Assembly: GCA_002721305.1 (NCBI GenBank)
Contig: PBKA01000003.1
Location: forward strand, 1-64,000
DNA from: Acidimicrobiaceae bacterium
GTDB lineage: Bacteria > Actinomycetota > Acidimicrobiia > Acidimicrobiales > Poriferisodalaceae
Direction: 5' to 3'
DNA length: 64,000 nt
Under the pieces are notes generated by a model. The model was given only the letters and a program-made list of their open reading frames with translations, was not told the origin of the DNA and made no database searches. Both the position numbers and the translations under genes were made by a program. Of the stretch, positions 8,429-16,888 are shown piece after piece (position 1 is the first letter of the stretch; each line of letters begins with the position of its first letter).

Positions 8429-9361
8429 TTAGACCTCAAATCCCACTCGATGGATCTCTGTCCTAAGTGCGATACCCGTTTCGGAGTGGACCCGTTCTGC
8501 GACAGCTCTGATTACCGCGTCGACATCGTCTGCCGAGCCATGCACGTCTGCTTGCACGAAGTTGGCGTGTTTGGGTGAAACTTGGGCTGATCCAATCCGA
8601 AAACCTTTGAGACCAAGACGGTCCAATAGCTCTCCCGAAGTCTCGTTAGTTGGATTGACGAACACCGATCCGGCGTTTTGACCGCCAGGTTGATTGTCGC
8701 GACGCCACTGGACGATCTCATCCAACAATGCCTGTCTCGTTTCTTTATCGCCATGTCCAAGTCGAATGGATGCTTCCAAAACGAATTGTTCTGGTTTGAT
8801 AGCGCTTTGGCGGTAACCAAAATCTAATTGTTGGTTTGTCAGCGTCTTACACTCCGAGGTTTCAAGATCAAAGGTCTTGACCTTCTCCACGCATTCCTGC
8901 ATGTCGCCACCGTGTCCGCCGGCGTTCATTCTGACCGCTCCGCCGATTGATCCTGGGATGCCTACAGCCCATTCAAAGCCGCTGAGCCCTGCAGCTACAC
9001 ATCTACGAGCTAGTGCTGGCAAAGCGACCGTTCCACCTACTCGAACCATGCCGGAAGCTGCATGAATTTCCTCAAACTCGAAATCTCGTCCTAGGGCTAC
9101 TGCGATACCTGGGAATCCGCTATCAGATACCAACAAATTGGATCCTTTTCCAACGGCCAAAATGGGTAACTCGCTCTCTCGCCACGCCCTACTGGTTACG
9201 TGGAGGTCTTCTTCCGTGTGTGCCTTGACATACAGCGCCGCTTCGCCACCAACTCGGTAGGTGGTCATCACTCCCAAGTTGACATTGACCTGGGCTAACG
9301 ATCCCAAGATTTGTTTTGCCTTCTCAATCTGATCCCAACCTTGGTGGCCCACACTGATCAC
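8429..9361 (-). CDS. murB: UDP-N-acetylenolpyruvoylglucosamine reductase
   Basis: A 310-residue FAD enzyme that makes UDP-MurNAc in the cytoplasm. It shows TTYRVGGEA, GSNLLVSDSGFPGI (FAD binding), GIPGSIGGAVRMNAGG, the proton-donor serine in NAGSVFVNP (Ser232) and SPKHANFV near the end. The region between the third domain motifs matches type II MurB, which lacks the extra loop of the E. coli enzyme. It overlaps murC by four bases (9358-9361). Confidence 0.96.
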   Translation of the reverse strand: MISVGHQGWDQIEKAKQILGSLAQVNVNLGVMTTYRVGGEAALYVKAHTEEDLHVTSRAWRESELPILAVGKGSNLLVSDSGFPGIAVALGRDFEFEEIHAASGMVRVGGTVALPALARRCVAAGLSGFEWAVGIPGSIGGAVRMNAGGHGGDMQECVEKVKTFDLETSECKTLTNQQLDFGYRQSAIKPEQFVLEASIRLGHGDKETRQALLDEIVQWRRDNQPGGQNAGSVFVNPTNETSGELLDRLGLKGFRIGSAQVSPKHANFVQADVHGSADDVDAVIRAVAERVHSETGIALRTEIHRVGFEV

Positions 9362-10758
9362 CTTGAAGTCCTACGGCGACTCTGAACTTCGTCGGCAATC
9401 GACGTCAGGTCACCTGCTCCCATTGTCAGACACAGGTCGCCCGGCCGAAGAATCGAATCTAGATAGGCGGCTACTTGATCTCGACCCGGGAGGTAGGTGA
9501 CCGACGATTGGGGATGCGTATCAAGAACCGAACGAACCAGCAAGTCACCGGTTATCCCCGGTCGCGGGGATTCTCCGGCGCCGTAGATTCCGGTTAGAAC
9601 TATGTGGTCTGCGTCGACAAAAGAGTCCCCGAAATCTCTCCAAAGGTCAGCTGTTCTGCTGTATCGGTGGGGTTGAAAAACAGCGATGATTCTGTCCCAA
9701 TCACCCGCTTTGGCCGCCGCTAAAACCGCTGACACTTCTGTGGGCAGGTGCGCATAATCATCGACATACACGACGCCATCATGTTCTCCTCTGAATTCGA
9801 ACCTTCGAGCCACTCCTGCGAATCTGCCCAGGGTTGCTGAAGCTACGTCGGGTGGTGCGCCGAGTTCGACAGCCGCGGCGAAGGCTGCGGTGGCATTCAA
9901 TACGTTGTGATTCCCGGGAATTGGTAGGTCACATCGAGCGAATGCTTCTTGACCTCGGAAGATTGAAAAATTCGATGAATAGCGGCGGTTCTTGACGTCT
10001 TCGATTCTGTAATCCGCACCCTTTGCGGTGCCATAGGTGATACAGCCGCCCACTTGGTTTGCGATTTCCAGTGCTCCTGGATCGTCTGCACACAGAACTC
10101 GGGGTCCGTTGGCCGAATCAACGAAACTCCTAAATGCGTTCATTAGCGCGTCATGAGTGCCAAAAAAGTCAAGGTGATCGATTTCTACGTTGGTCACTAT
10201 CGCGGCTTCAGCTCCAACTCTGAGGAATGTTCCGTCTGACTCGTCAGCTTCCACTACGAAGAGGTCCCCTTCGTTAGTCCAAACAGCGCCTGATCCGATG
10301 TCGTTTAGGTCTCCGCCAACGATGAAGGAGGGGTTCAGATTCGATGCAGTTAGCGCCAACGCCAACATGGATGACGTGGTCGTCTTGCCATGAGTGCCGG
10401 CCACGGCGACTGTGCGTTTGTTTACACAAATAGCTTCGAGTATTTCCGCTCGACTCAGCACAGGACGGCCCGCTTTTCGTGCCGCGAGAATCTCTATGTT
10501 GGAGTCAGGTACTGCAGTAGATCTGCAAATGACGGCAGCATTTCCAATGTTCTCCGCTCGGTGACCGACCTCGACTCGGGCTCCCATGGTGCGAAGTCTG
10601 TTGACGCCGACTGATTCACGAAGGTCACTTCCGCTCACTGAATGTCCCATCGACAGCAGGACCGCTGCAATGGCGTTCATCCCGGCGCCACCGGCGCCCA
10701 CCACATGGATAGAAGTGTGATCAGCTAACGAAATTCGGGATTGGTCAGGCGAGTTCAA
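9358..10758 (-). CDS. murC: UDP-N-acetylmuramate--L-alanine ligase
   Basis: A 466-residue Mur ligase adding L-alanine to UDP-MurNAc. A Rossmann-type N-terminus (GAGGAGMNAIA, about 21-31) is followed by the ATP loop GTHGKTTT (121-128), the central EADESDGTF and HLDFF motifs, and the C-terminal VYVDDYAHLPTEV. The sequence order and length are normal. Starts and stops overlap murG and murB by four bases each, so the cluster is read as one unit. Confidence 0.97.
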   Translation of the reverse strand: MNSPDQSRISLADHTSIHVVGAGGAGMNAIAAVLLSMGHSVSGSDLRESVGVNRLRTMGARVEVGHRAENIGNAAVICRSTAVPDSNIEILAARKAGRPVLSRAEILEAICVNKRTVAVAGTHGKTTTSSMLALALTASNLNPSFIVGGDLNDIGSGAVWTNEGDLFVVEADESDGTFLRVGAEAAIVTNVEIDHLDFFGTHDALMNAFRSFVDSANGPRVLCADDPGALEIANQVGGCITYGTAKGADYRIEDVKNRRYSSNFSIFRGQEAFARCDLPIPGNHNVLNATAAFAAAVELGAPPDVASATLGRFAGVARRFEFRGEHDGVVYVDDYAHLPTEVSAVLAAAKAGDWDRIIAVFQPHRYSRTADLWRDFGDSFVDADHIVLTGIYGAGESPRPGITGDLLVRSVLDTHPQSSVTYLPGRDQVAAYLDSILRPGDLCLTMGAGDLTSIADEVQSRRRTSR

Positions 10759-11909
10759 TGTTCCTCGTCTTTGGGGTCGGCGATCGGTGGCTCCTTGGAT
10801 GAATGCTTTAACACAAGGTCGACCACTTTCTGTGTCGCGTCGGGGCGCCCGACGCTTCGTCGGCGTCGTTCCAAATCCGGGTCTACTGACCCTTTGAATC
10901 TTTCCAGCATCTGGTTCATCTCTTTGTTGAATCTCGCCCCATCGAATTCAGCGTCTTCCACGATTGTTGCGAGTCCAGCATCAACGAGGTGTTCTGCATT
11001 TCGAAGCTGATGGTTATTTGGCGCGTTTGGAAGGGGAACCAGAACGGCTGGCACACCAAGCAGAGCTAATTCGGCGGTGGTGGAACCTCCTGGGCGACAC
11101 ACCACTAAGTCCGCAGCCGCGATGGCTTTGGGGAGCTCGTCATCGTATTCAAGGACCTTGATCGTGTCCGGCAGGCCTTCTGGTACCTGATTCCAATCCC
11201 GGTGGCCGACGACATGGTGAATGAGGGGCAATTCTGAAGTGTGCGCTGCCTGCCACAAGGCTTGATTGATCCGGAGCGATCCCAAAGATCCGCCGAAGAC
11301 GACCACTACCGGGTCATGCAACGGCCACCCAAGGTCCCCTCTGCTTTGTCTGCCCAATTCGTGGGCTCTAATAACTGACTCTCGAACTGGATTCCCGGTC
11401 ACAATTTCGTTTCGTAGTCCAGTTCCTCTGCTTGGAACCGCCGCCGCCTCGGCAAATCTTGTTAGCAGGCGATTTACTGTTGAAGCAGCCGCGTTCTGTT
11501 CCGCTAGTACTAGGGGAATTCTGAGCAGCACTGCTCCAGTCGCCCCAGGTAAAGCGGCATATCCTCCGAGCGACAGCACGATGCTTGGTCGGAGCCGTGC
11601 CGTCAGGTAGACCCCTCGCAACATGCCCCAGCAAATGGTCACTAAATTCCAGAGGTTTGGGAGGGAAAGGCGGCGTCCGTTGAGTCCACGGCCCGCTAGA
11701 GCCCACAGGGCATAGCCCGCTGCAGGAATCATTTCTTTTTCAATGCCGCGAGCGCTTCCGATAAAGGTGATTTCGTCTTTGTCCCAGCCGCGTTTTGAGA
11801 GTTCATTGGCGACCGCGAGCCCCGGCAGTACGTGTCCCGCCGTCCCACCGCCTGCGATAACTACCCCGCCCCGTACATAGCGGGGCGCACTCGGGCCTCG
11901 GGTCCTCAT
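10755..11909 (-). CDS. murG: Lipid II synthase (UDP-GlcNAc transferase)
   Basis: A 384-residue GT-B glycosyltransferase that adds GlcNAc to lipid I on the inner membrane face. Diagnostic are the N-terminal GGGTAGHVLPG loop (20-30), the second loop GGSLGSLRIN, and the donor site VCRPGGSTTAELALLG with PNAPNNHQ. The C-terminal 40 residues are charged and probably disordered. It overlaps ftsW and murC by four bases each. Confidence 0.96.
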   Translation of the reverse strand: MRTRGPSAPRYVRGGVVIAGGGTAGHVLPGLAVANELSKRGWDKDEITFIGSARGIEKEMIPAAGYALWALAGRGLNGRRLSLPNLWNLVTICWGMLRGVYLTARLRPSIVLSLGGYAALPGATGAVLLRIPLVLAEQNAAASTVNRLLTRFAEAAAVPSRGTGLRNEIVTGNPVRESVIRAHELGRQSRGDLGWPLHDPVVVVFGGSLGSLRINQALWQAAHTSELPLIHHVVGHRDWNQVPEGLPDTIKVLEYDDELPKAIAAADLVVCRPGGSTTAELALLGVPAVLVPLPNAPNNHQLRNAEHLVDAGLATIVEDAEFDGARFNKEMNQMLERFKGSVDPDLERRRRSVGRPDATQKVVDLVLKHSSKEPPIADPKDEEH

Positions 11910-13045
11910 TCTGTTTGCCGCGCGATGTTGAGTAAGAGACCCGCGGCGACCGCATTGAGGATTAAAGATGTGCCCCCATAGGAGATGAACGGCAGTGTCA
12001 CCCCAGTGATTGGGGCAATTCTCAATACACCGAAGAGGTTCACGATCACCTGGATGAGAAACCAGATCGAAATCCCACTGGCCAATAAGGACCCGAAAAC
12101 GTCGGGGGCAGCTTGAGCGGTACGAAGTCCCAACACGATGACTGTTCCGAGGAGGACGACGACGGACATCGCCCCGAGCAAACCAAGTTGTTCACCCATC
12201 ACCGCGAAGACAAAGTCAGTGTCGGGAGCCGCAACCCAGCCCCATTCGGCATGGCCGCCTCCAAGCCCGGTGCCTCTCAACCCTCCTCGAGCCAAACTGA
12301 GTAAGCCTTGACTGGCTTGCCAACCAGCACCTTCGATGTTCTCCGAAGGGTTGAAGAACCCTGTGAGTCTGTCTCTGTGATACGGCGTAGAAAACGCAAG
12401 AAGCGCCCCTAGGAGAAGGCCTCCCCCTGTCAGGGGTGCTAGGTGCTTAACCGGAACGCCCGCGGCCCACATCATGCCTAGGGCAATGCATGCGAGTATG
12501 ACTGCGGTACCTAAGTCAGGTTGTCGATAGATGAGGTAGCAAACCACGGCTAGCCAAATTGTGATCGGCAACGTGACCCTGTCCACGCGGTCGAGGAAAT
12601 AACGCCGCTGGTCGAGGAAGGATGCGATCCCGAGAACTAATGCGAACTTCACTATCTCGGACGGCTGGACATTGAACGGTCCGAAGTCGAGCCAGCGTCT
12701 GCTACCGCCGCCTACTCGCCCTGACACTTTCACCCACACCAACCCCAACGTTGCCACTACCACAAGGGTCGGCGCCCAGCGCCTCCAGCTTCGATAATCC
12801 CTATTCAAGGTGAACAGCAAAGCGAGGACGGCGATGGTCACCCACGTGGCATGCCGACCGAAGGTCGCGAAGGCATCGCCTTGTTGGACGATGGCCGTCG
12901 GTGTTGACGCAAGAAGGACCGCAACAGTGCCGGTAAGCATAAGTAGGAGGACTGAAGCAAGCATCGCCACGTATCGCCATGAAGGACCTGTCAGTCTTCG
13001 GTCAGGAGGTTCGTTTGCCGGTACCGGGTGCACAACGGTCTTCAC
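11906..13045 (-). CDS. ftsW: Lipid II glycosyltransferase FtsW (SEDS family)
   Basis: A 379-residue polytopic membrane protein with about ten TM segments. SEDS signatures include GGGSRRWLDFGPFNVQPSE, QPDLGTAVI, and LPFISYGGTS near the C-terminus. The family polymerises glycan strands at the septum together with its partner FtsI, which lies four genes upstream. RodA is the alternative, but the position between murD and murG is that of FtsW. Confidence 0.94.
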   Translation of the reverse strand: MKTVVHPVPANEPPDRRLTGPSWRYVAMLASVLLLMLTGTVAVLLASTPTAIVQQGDAFATFGRHATWVTIAVLALLFTLNRDYRSWRRWAPTLVVVATLGLVWVKVSGRVGGGSRRWLDFGPFNVQPSEIVKFALVLGIASFLDQRRYFLDRVDRVTLPITIWLAVVCYLIYRQPDLGTAVILACIALGMMWAAGVPVKHLAPLTGGGLLLGALLAFSTPYHRDRLTGFFNPSENIEGAGWQASQGLLSLARGGLRGTGLGGGHAEWGWVAAPDTDFVFAVMGEQLGLLGAMSVVVLLGTVIVLGLRTAQAAPDVFGSLLASGISIWFLIQVIVNLFGVLRIAPITGVTLPFISYGGTSLILNAVAAGLLLNIARQTE

Positions 13046-14403
13046 TTCGTAACCTGCCTTGGATCTAGCCGGTGAACGATTTGCTTGAAATCATCTCCCC
13101 GTTCGCTGTAACTGCCGTACCAATCAAACGATGCACACGCTGGGGAAAGCACAACATCTGCTTTGGTCTGTTCAGCAAGTCTGAAAGCTTGAGCTACGGC
13201 ATCTCCCATGGAGTCTGACACGACCACGGGGAGAGCTCCCGCAAAGATTTCGGCCACAGTGTCGCTAGATTCCCCGATCGCCACGACTGCTCGCAGTAGA
13301 GGCTTGGCGGCCGCGAGGCCCGTCAAATCGAGACCTTTGTTTCTTCCTCCTGCGATGAGTACAACTGCATTGAATCCCTCAACTCCGGCGATAGTTGCGT
13401 GGGGTGTCGTAGCTTTGCTGTCGTTGAAGAAACGCACCCCCTTCACGCTTTTCACGAATTCCATCCGATGAGCCAAGCCTGCGAATTCGGATAGAACTTC
13501 TCGACCTCCTTGAAGCGACGCACCCATCGATAAGCTCAACGCGACGGCCGCGCACGCGTTGAGGCAATCGTGCGGACGGGACAGCCGCAGATCCGCAAGA
13601 TCGATCACCCTTTCCCCGTGGGCTATGAGTTCATGTTCGGTGCAGTGGATGTCGCCAGTTGAGAGGCCGAAGGTAACTGTCTGAGACTGAACCGGTCCGA
13701 GCCACGGAGCGATGGTGTCCCGTTGGTGCGGAATTATGGCGAAGTCGCTTGGTTGTTGACCTTGGAAAATCTTGGACTTTGCTGTCGCATAGGACTCAAA
13801 ATCGCCGTGCCAGTCAAGATGGTCAGGTGAAAGATTCAGCCAGGCTGCTGCATGGCTTTGAAAATATCTTGAGCGGTGCAAAGCAAACGAAGATGCCTCT
13901 ACGACGAAGACCTGGCTCTCGTTCGATTCGTCAGCGATAGCTCCCACGAAGGGCGTGCTGGTGTTCCCGACTGCAGCAGCCTTGATTCCCGAACGTTCTA
14001 GGATTCGGCTGGTTAATTCAGTAACCGTTGTTTTCCCGTTGGTCCCTGTGACGGCAGCGCGAGGACGCTCGTCCCAAAGAGCACCTACATCCAACTCACT
14101 TAAGACGGGAACGCCTTGCTCATCCGCTATGCGCTGTAAAGGGTGGTGCGGCGGAATTCCGGGACTGGCAACAACAGCAGTCGCGTCGCTCACGACTTTT
14201 TCAAGTTCTGTCAAAGATTTTGAATCAACTAACTCGATTCCTAGAGCATCCGCCAGCGCCGTCACAGACTTCGGACGATCATCCACTACGGTCACCCGGT
14301 GCTCTCGGAAAATGAGTGCTTCCGTTAACGCTCTTCCAGTGATCCCCAGACCACCTACTACCACTCGGGATAAGTCAGGCCGTGTCACGATAGTTGCGCC
14401 CAA
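13042..14403 (-). CDS. murD: UDP-N-acetylmuramoyl-L-alanine--D-glutamate ligase
   Basis: A 453-residue Mur ligase that adds D-glutamate. It has an N-terminal Rossmann fold (VVVGGLGITGRA), ATP loop TGTNGKTT (119-126), the LSPDHLDWH metal/substrate motif and FNDSKATTPHAT of the central domain, and SPACASFDWYGSYSERGDDF near the C-terminus, diagnostic of MurD. Its 5' end overlaps mraY by 19 bp, longer than the usual four-base overlaps of this cluster. An internal later start cannot be ruled out. Confidence 0.96.
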   Translation of the reverse strand: MGATIVTRPDLSRVVVGGLGITGRALTEALIFREHRVTVVDDRPKSVTALADALGIELVDSKSLTELEKVVSDATAVVASPGIPPHHPLQRIADEQGVPVLSELDVGALWDERPRAAVTGTNGKTTVTELTSRILERSGIKAAAVGNTSTPFVGAIADESNESQVFVVEASSFALHRSRYFQSHAAAWLNLSPDHLDWHGDFESYATAKSKIFQGQQPSDFAIIPHQRDTIAPWLGPVQSQTVTFGLSTGDIHCTEHELIAHGERVIDLADLRLSRPHDCLNACAAVALSLSMGASLQGGREVLSEFAGLAHRMEFVKSVKGVRFFNDSKATTPHATIAGVEGFNAVVLIAGGRNKGLDLTGLAAAKPLLRAVVAIGESSDTVAEIFAGALPVVVSDSMGDAVAQAFRLAEQTKADVVLSPACASFDWYGSYSERGDDFKQIVHRLDPRQVTK

Positions 14404-15443
14404 AGTGACAGACCCGTTGAGTCAAGTCCGATGAAGTCGGCATAAAAAGCGCCCAAGGCAAACGCCACACAAATCCCGTTAATTATCCACATACGAATCA
14501 AAACTGTGGTTTCAGGCCAGCCTGCTAATTCGAAGTGATGATGTATGGGCGCCATTCTGAATATGCGACGCCCAAACAAACGGTAACTGGTGACCTGAAC
14601 TATGACCGAAAGAGTTTCTAGGACATAGAGGGCGCCGATGATCGGAAGCAGAAGGTGGGTTTCGAGCAGCAGGGCAAGGCCCGCGAATGCCGTGCCGATC
14701 GCAAGGGAGCCAGTATCTCCCATAAAGATTCGTGCAGGCGGAGCGTTCCACCACAAAAAACCAATGCATGCTCCGGTCATTGCCGCGGCGACAATCGCTA
14801 GATCCAGAGCATGGCTGACGTCGTAACTCTCCGGATGCCTGAAAAGCCAATAACCGATAATGACGAATGCGGAGAACCCGATCGCTGATGACCCCCCGGC
14901 AAGTCCATCGAGTCCATCCGTCAAATTGACGGCGTTCGCTGTCGCAATAACTAAGACAGATGCCCAAAGGACCCACAGAAGTTTGCTCAAAGTAATGCCT
15001 GGCAGATCAGCGCGGGTAAGCGCTATCACTGGGCTAGTTTGCGCCCAATACATCGCCAACACGGAGAAACCGACAGCAACTACAAGCAGTCCGATTATTT
15101 TTGCGGACTTGTTGAGCCCCAAGTTTCGTTCGCGGCTTACTTTGATCCAATCATCGATCAGACCTACTCCGCTAGCTGCCACAATCGCTGCGATAAGTGT
15201 CAGCCCCGAGCGTGTGAAAATTGTCTCCGAGCGCAAGTGACTGATCAAGTACCCGGTCACCGCTCCGACGACTATTGCAACGCCGCCCATGGTCGGGGTT
15301 CCTGCTTTGGTCAGGTGACCTTGGGGTCCATCTAACCGGATAGGTTGTCCTACCCCTCGAGATCGCAACCATGGAACCAAAACACGGGTACCGATGAGGC
15401 TAACCCCCATGGAAACTCCCGCGGCAATGAGCAGCGCTATCAT
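14385..15443 (-). CDS. mraY: Phospho-MurNAc-pentapeptide transferase
   Basis: A 352-residue polytopic enzyme that forms lipid I from undecaprenyl phosphate. Recognisable motifs include KAGTPTMGG, the catalytic aspartates in LIDDWIK, NAVNLTDGLDGLAGG, FMGDTGSLAIG and the histidine motif MAPIHHHFELAGWPE. Its start overlaps the murE stop by four bases. The murF gene that normally separates murE from mraY is absent. Confidence 0.97.
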   Translation of the reverse strand: MIALLIAAGVSMGVSLIGTRVLVPWLRSRGVGQPIRLDGPQGHLTKAGTPTMGGVAIVVGAVTGYLISHLRSETIFTRSGLTLIAAIVAASGVGLIDDWIKVSRERNLGLNKSAKIIGLLVVAVGFSVLAMYWAQTSPVIALTRADLPGITLSKLLWVLWASVLVIATANAVNLTDGLDGLAGGSSAIGFSAFVIIGYWLFRHPESYDVSHALDLAIVAAAMTGACIGFLWWNAPPARIFMGDTGSLAIGTAFAGLALLLETHLLLPIIGALYVLETLSVIVQVTSYRLFGRRIFRMAPIHHHFELAGWPETTVLIRMWIINGICVAFALGAFYADFIGLDSTGLSLWAQLS

Positions 15444-16885
15444 CCGGCGCCACTCCCGATGCGACTCAACAGCGCTTCGTTGCTGACAGATACGTCATCA
15501 AAGGGCCGCCGTTGCTCACCGATTATTTGTTGCGTCTCGTGCCCTTTCCCGGCGATCAAAACCACGTCGCCTATTTTGGCGTCGCTAATTGCCAGATGAA
15601 TCGCCTCGGCGCGGTCAAGCACCACGCGACAGTGGGCTCCTTGACTTCCGATGCCGGAGACGATGTCATTTGCAATCGCTTCGGCACTCTCAGATCTCGG
15701 GTTGTCAGAGGTGACGACAACTTCGTCGGCGAGTGTTCCGGCGATTTCACCCATAAGTGGTCGCTTAGCAGCATCTCGTTCGCCGCCGGCTCCGAACACA
15801 ACCCAAACACGACCATCAGAGAGATGACGGACAGCCTTTAAGGCCTCTGCGAGTGCCTGAGGTTTATGCGAGTAGTCAACGACTACCGCTACACCTGAAT
15901 CGGGTACTACGACGGGTTCCATTCTTCCCTTGACCGGCGAGACTCTTTGAAGGCCGTCAGCTATCGCGTCTTCGTCCCACCCGAAGGCTCTGAGGGTTTC
16001 GCCCGCGACAAGGAGGTTCAACAAATTAAATTTCCCCAGGAGGGCAGATGTGATCTGTTGTCCACGCCAGACAAAAGTCGAGCCATCTGCTCCAAGCTTG
16101 GGACTCTGAACCATCTCTGGATCCACGACAACTAGGCCCTCATGACCAAGGTCTCTGAGTTCTGTGACAAGACGCTTACCCCAGTCATCAATGATCGAAA
16201 CGATCGCATATTGGCTTTCTTTGTCGAACAACCGTCGTTTCGCTTGGTAATAGGCCTCCATGTCCTTGTGGAAGTCGAGATGTTCCGCACTGAGGTTCGT
16301 GAAGACTGTCGCAGCAAACTGGACTCCTTCGACTCGCCCGAAGTCAAGGCCGTGAGAGGAAACCTCAACACAGACCCATTCCTTGGCGCTATCGCGCATT
16401 GATGCCAAAGCTCTCTGCATCTCGGGGGCTTCGGGCGTCGTGTGACCGCCATCAAGAGTTCCAATCACCCCTGCTTGAGCGCCACAAGCCTCCAATGCTT
16501 GCGCTAGAGCATGAACGGTGGTCGTTTTGCCAGCTGTCCCTGTTACACCAACAACCGTCATGCTGTTTGACGGGTTGCCGTAAACAGTTGCTGCGACGTG
16601 GCCGATGACCTTTCGTACGTCGGATACCAAGATCTGCGGAACCGCGTAGTCCAACCTGCGTTCTACCAGCAAGGCCGCTGCCCCACTCGCAAGTGCCTCG
16701 GCTGCATGGGTATGGCCGTCGGTTTGTGTCCCAGGGATGCACGCGAATAGGTCTCCTTGAGTGACGAAACGGCTGTCGTGACTGATTCCGGCGATTCGCA
16801 GTTCGCTCGAAGAGGCTTCAGTGTTAACTAAGAACGCCTCATCGCATGCTTGAGTGATTTCTTCCAACGAAATTCCAGCCATCAT
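15440..16885 (-). CDS. murE: UDP-MurNAc-tripeptide synthetase (meso-DAP type)
   Basis: A 481-residue Mur ligase adding the third stem residue. The ATP loop is GTAGKTTT (about 112-119), followed by TNLSAEHLDFH and DYSHKP. The DNPR motif in VVTSDNPRSE (near 399) is the recognised signature for meso-diaminopimelate rather than lysine. It begins three bases after ftsI. The length is that of MurE alone, so it is not a MurE-MurF fusion. Confidence 0.95.
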   Translation of the reverse strand: MMAGISLEEITQACDEAFLVNTEASSSELRIAGISHDSRFVTQGDLFACIPGTQTDGHTHAAEALASGAAALLVERRLDYAVPQILVSDVRKVIGHVAATVYGNPSNSMTVVGVTGTAGKTTTVHALAQALEACGAQAGVIGTLDGGHTTPEAPEMQRALASMRDSAKEWVCVEVSSHGLDFGRVEGVQFAATVFTNLSAEHLDFHKDMEAYYQAKRRLFDKESQYAIVSIIDDWGKRLVTELRDLGHEGLVVVDPEMVQSPKLGADGSTFVWRGQQITSALLGKFNLLNLLVAGETLRAFGWDEDAIADGLQRVSPVKGRMEPVVVPDSGVAVVVDYSHKPQALAEALKAVRHLSDGRVWVVFGAGGERDAAKRPLMGEIAGTLADEVVVTSDNPRSESAEAIANDIVSGIGSQGAHCRVVLDRAEAIHLAISDAKIGDVVLIAGKGHETQQIIGEQRRPFDDVSVSNEALLSRIGSGAG

Positions 16886-16888
16886 TGG

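Noticed and set aside
15440-16885. MurE-MurF fusion explaining the missing murF
   Set aside because: The protein has one ligase module and one ATP loop, and its length is that of MurE alone.
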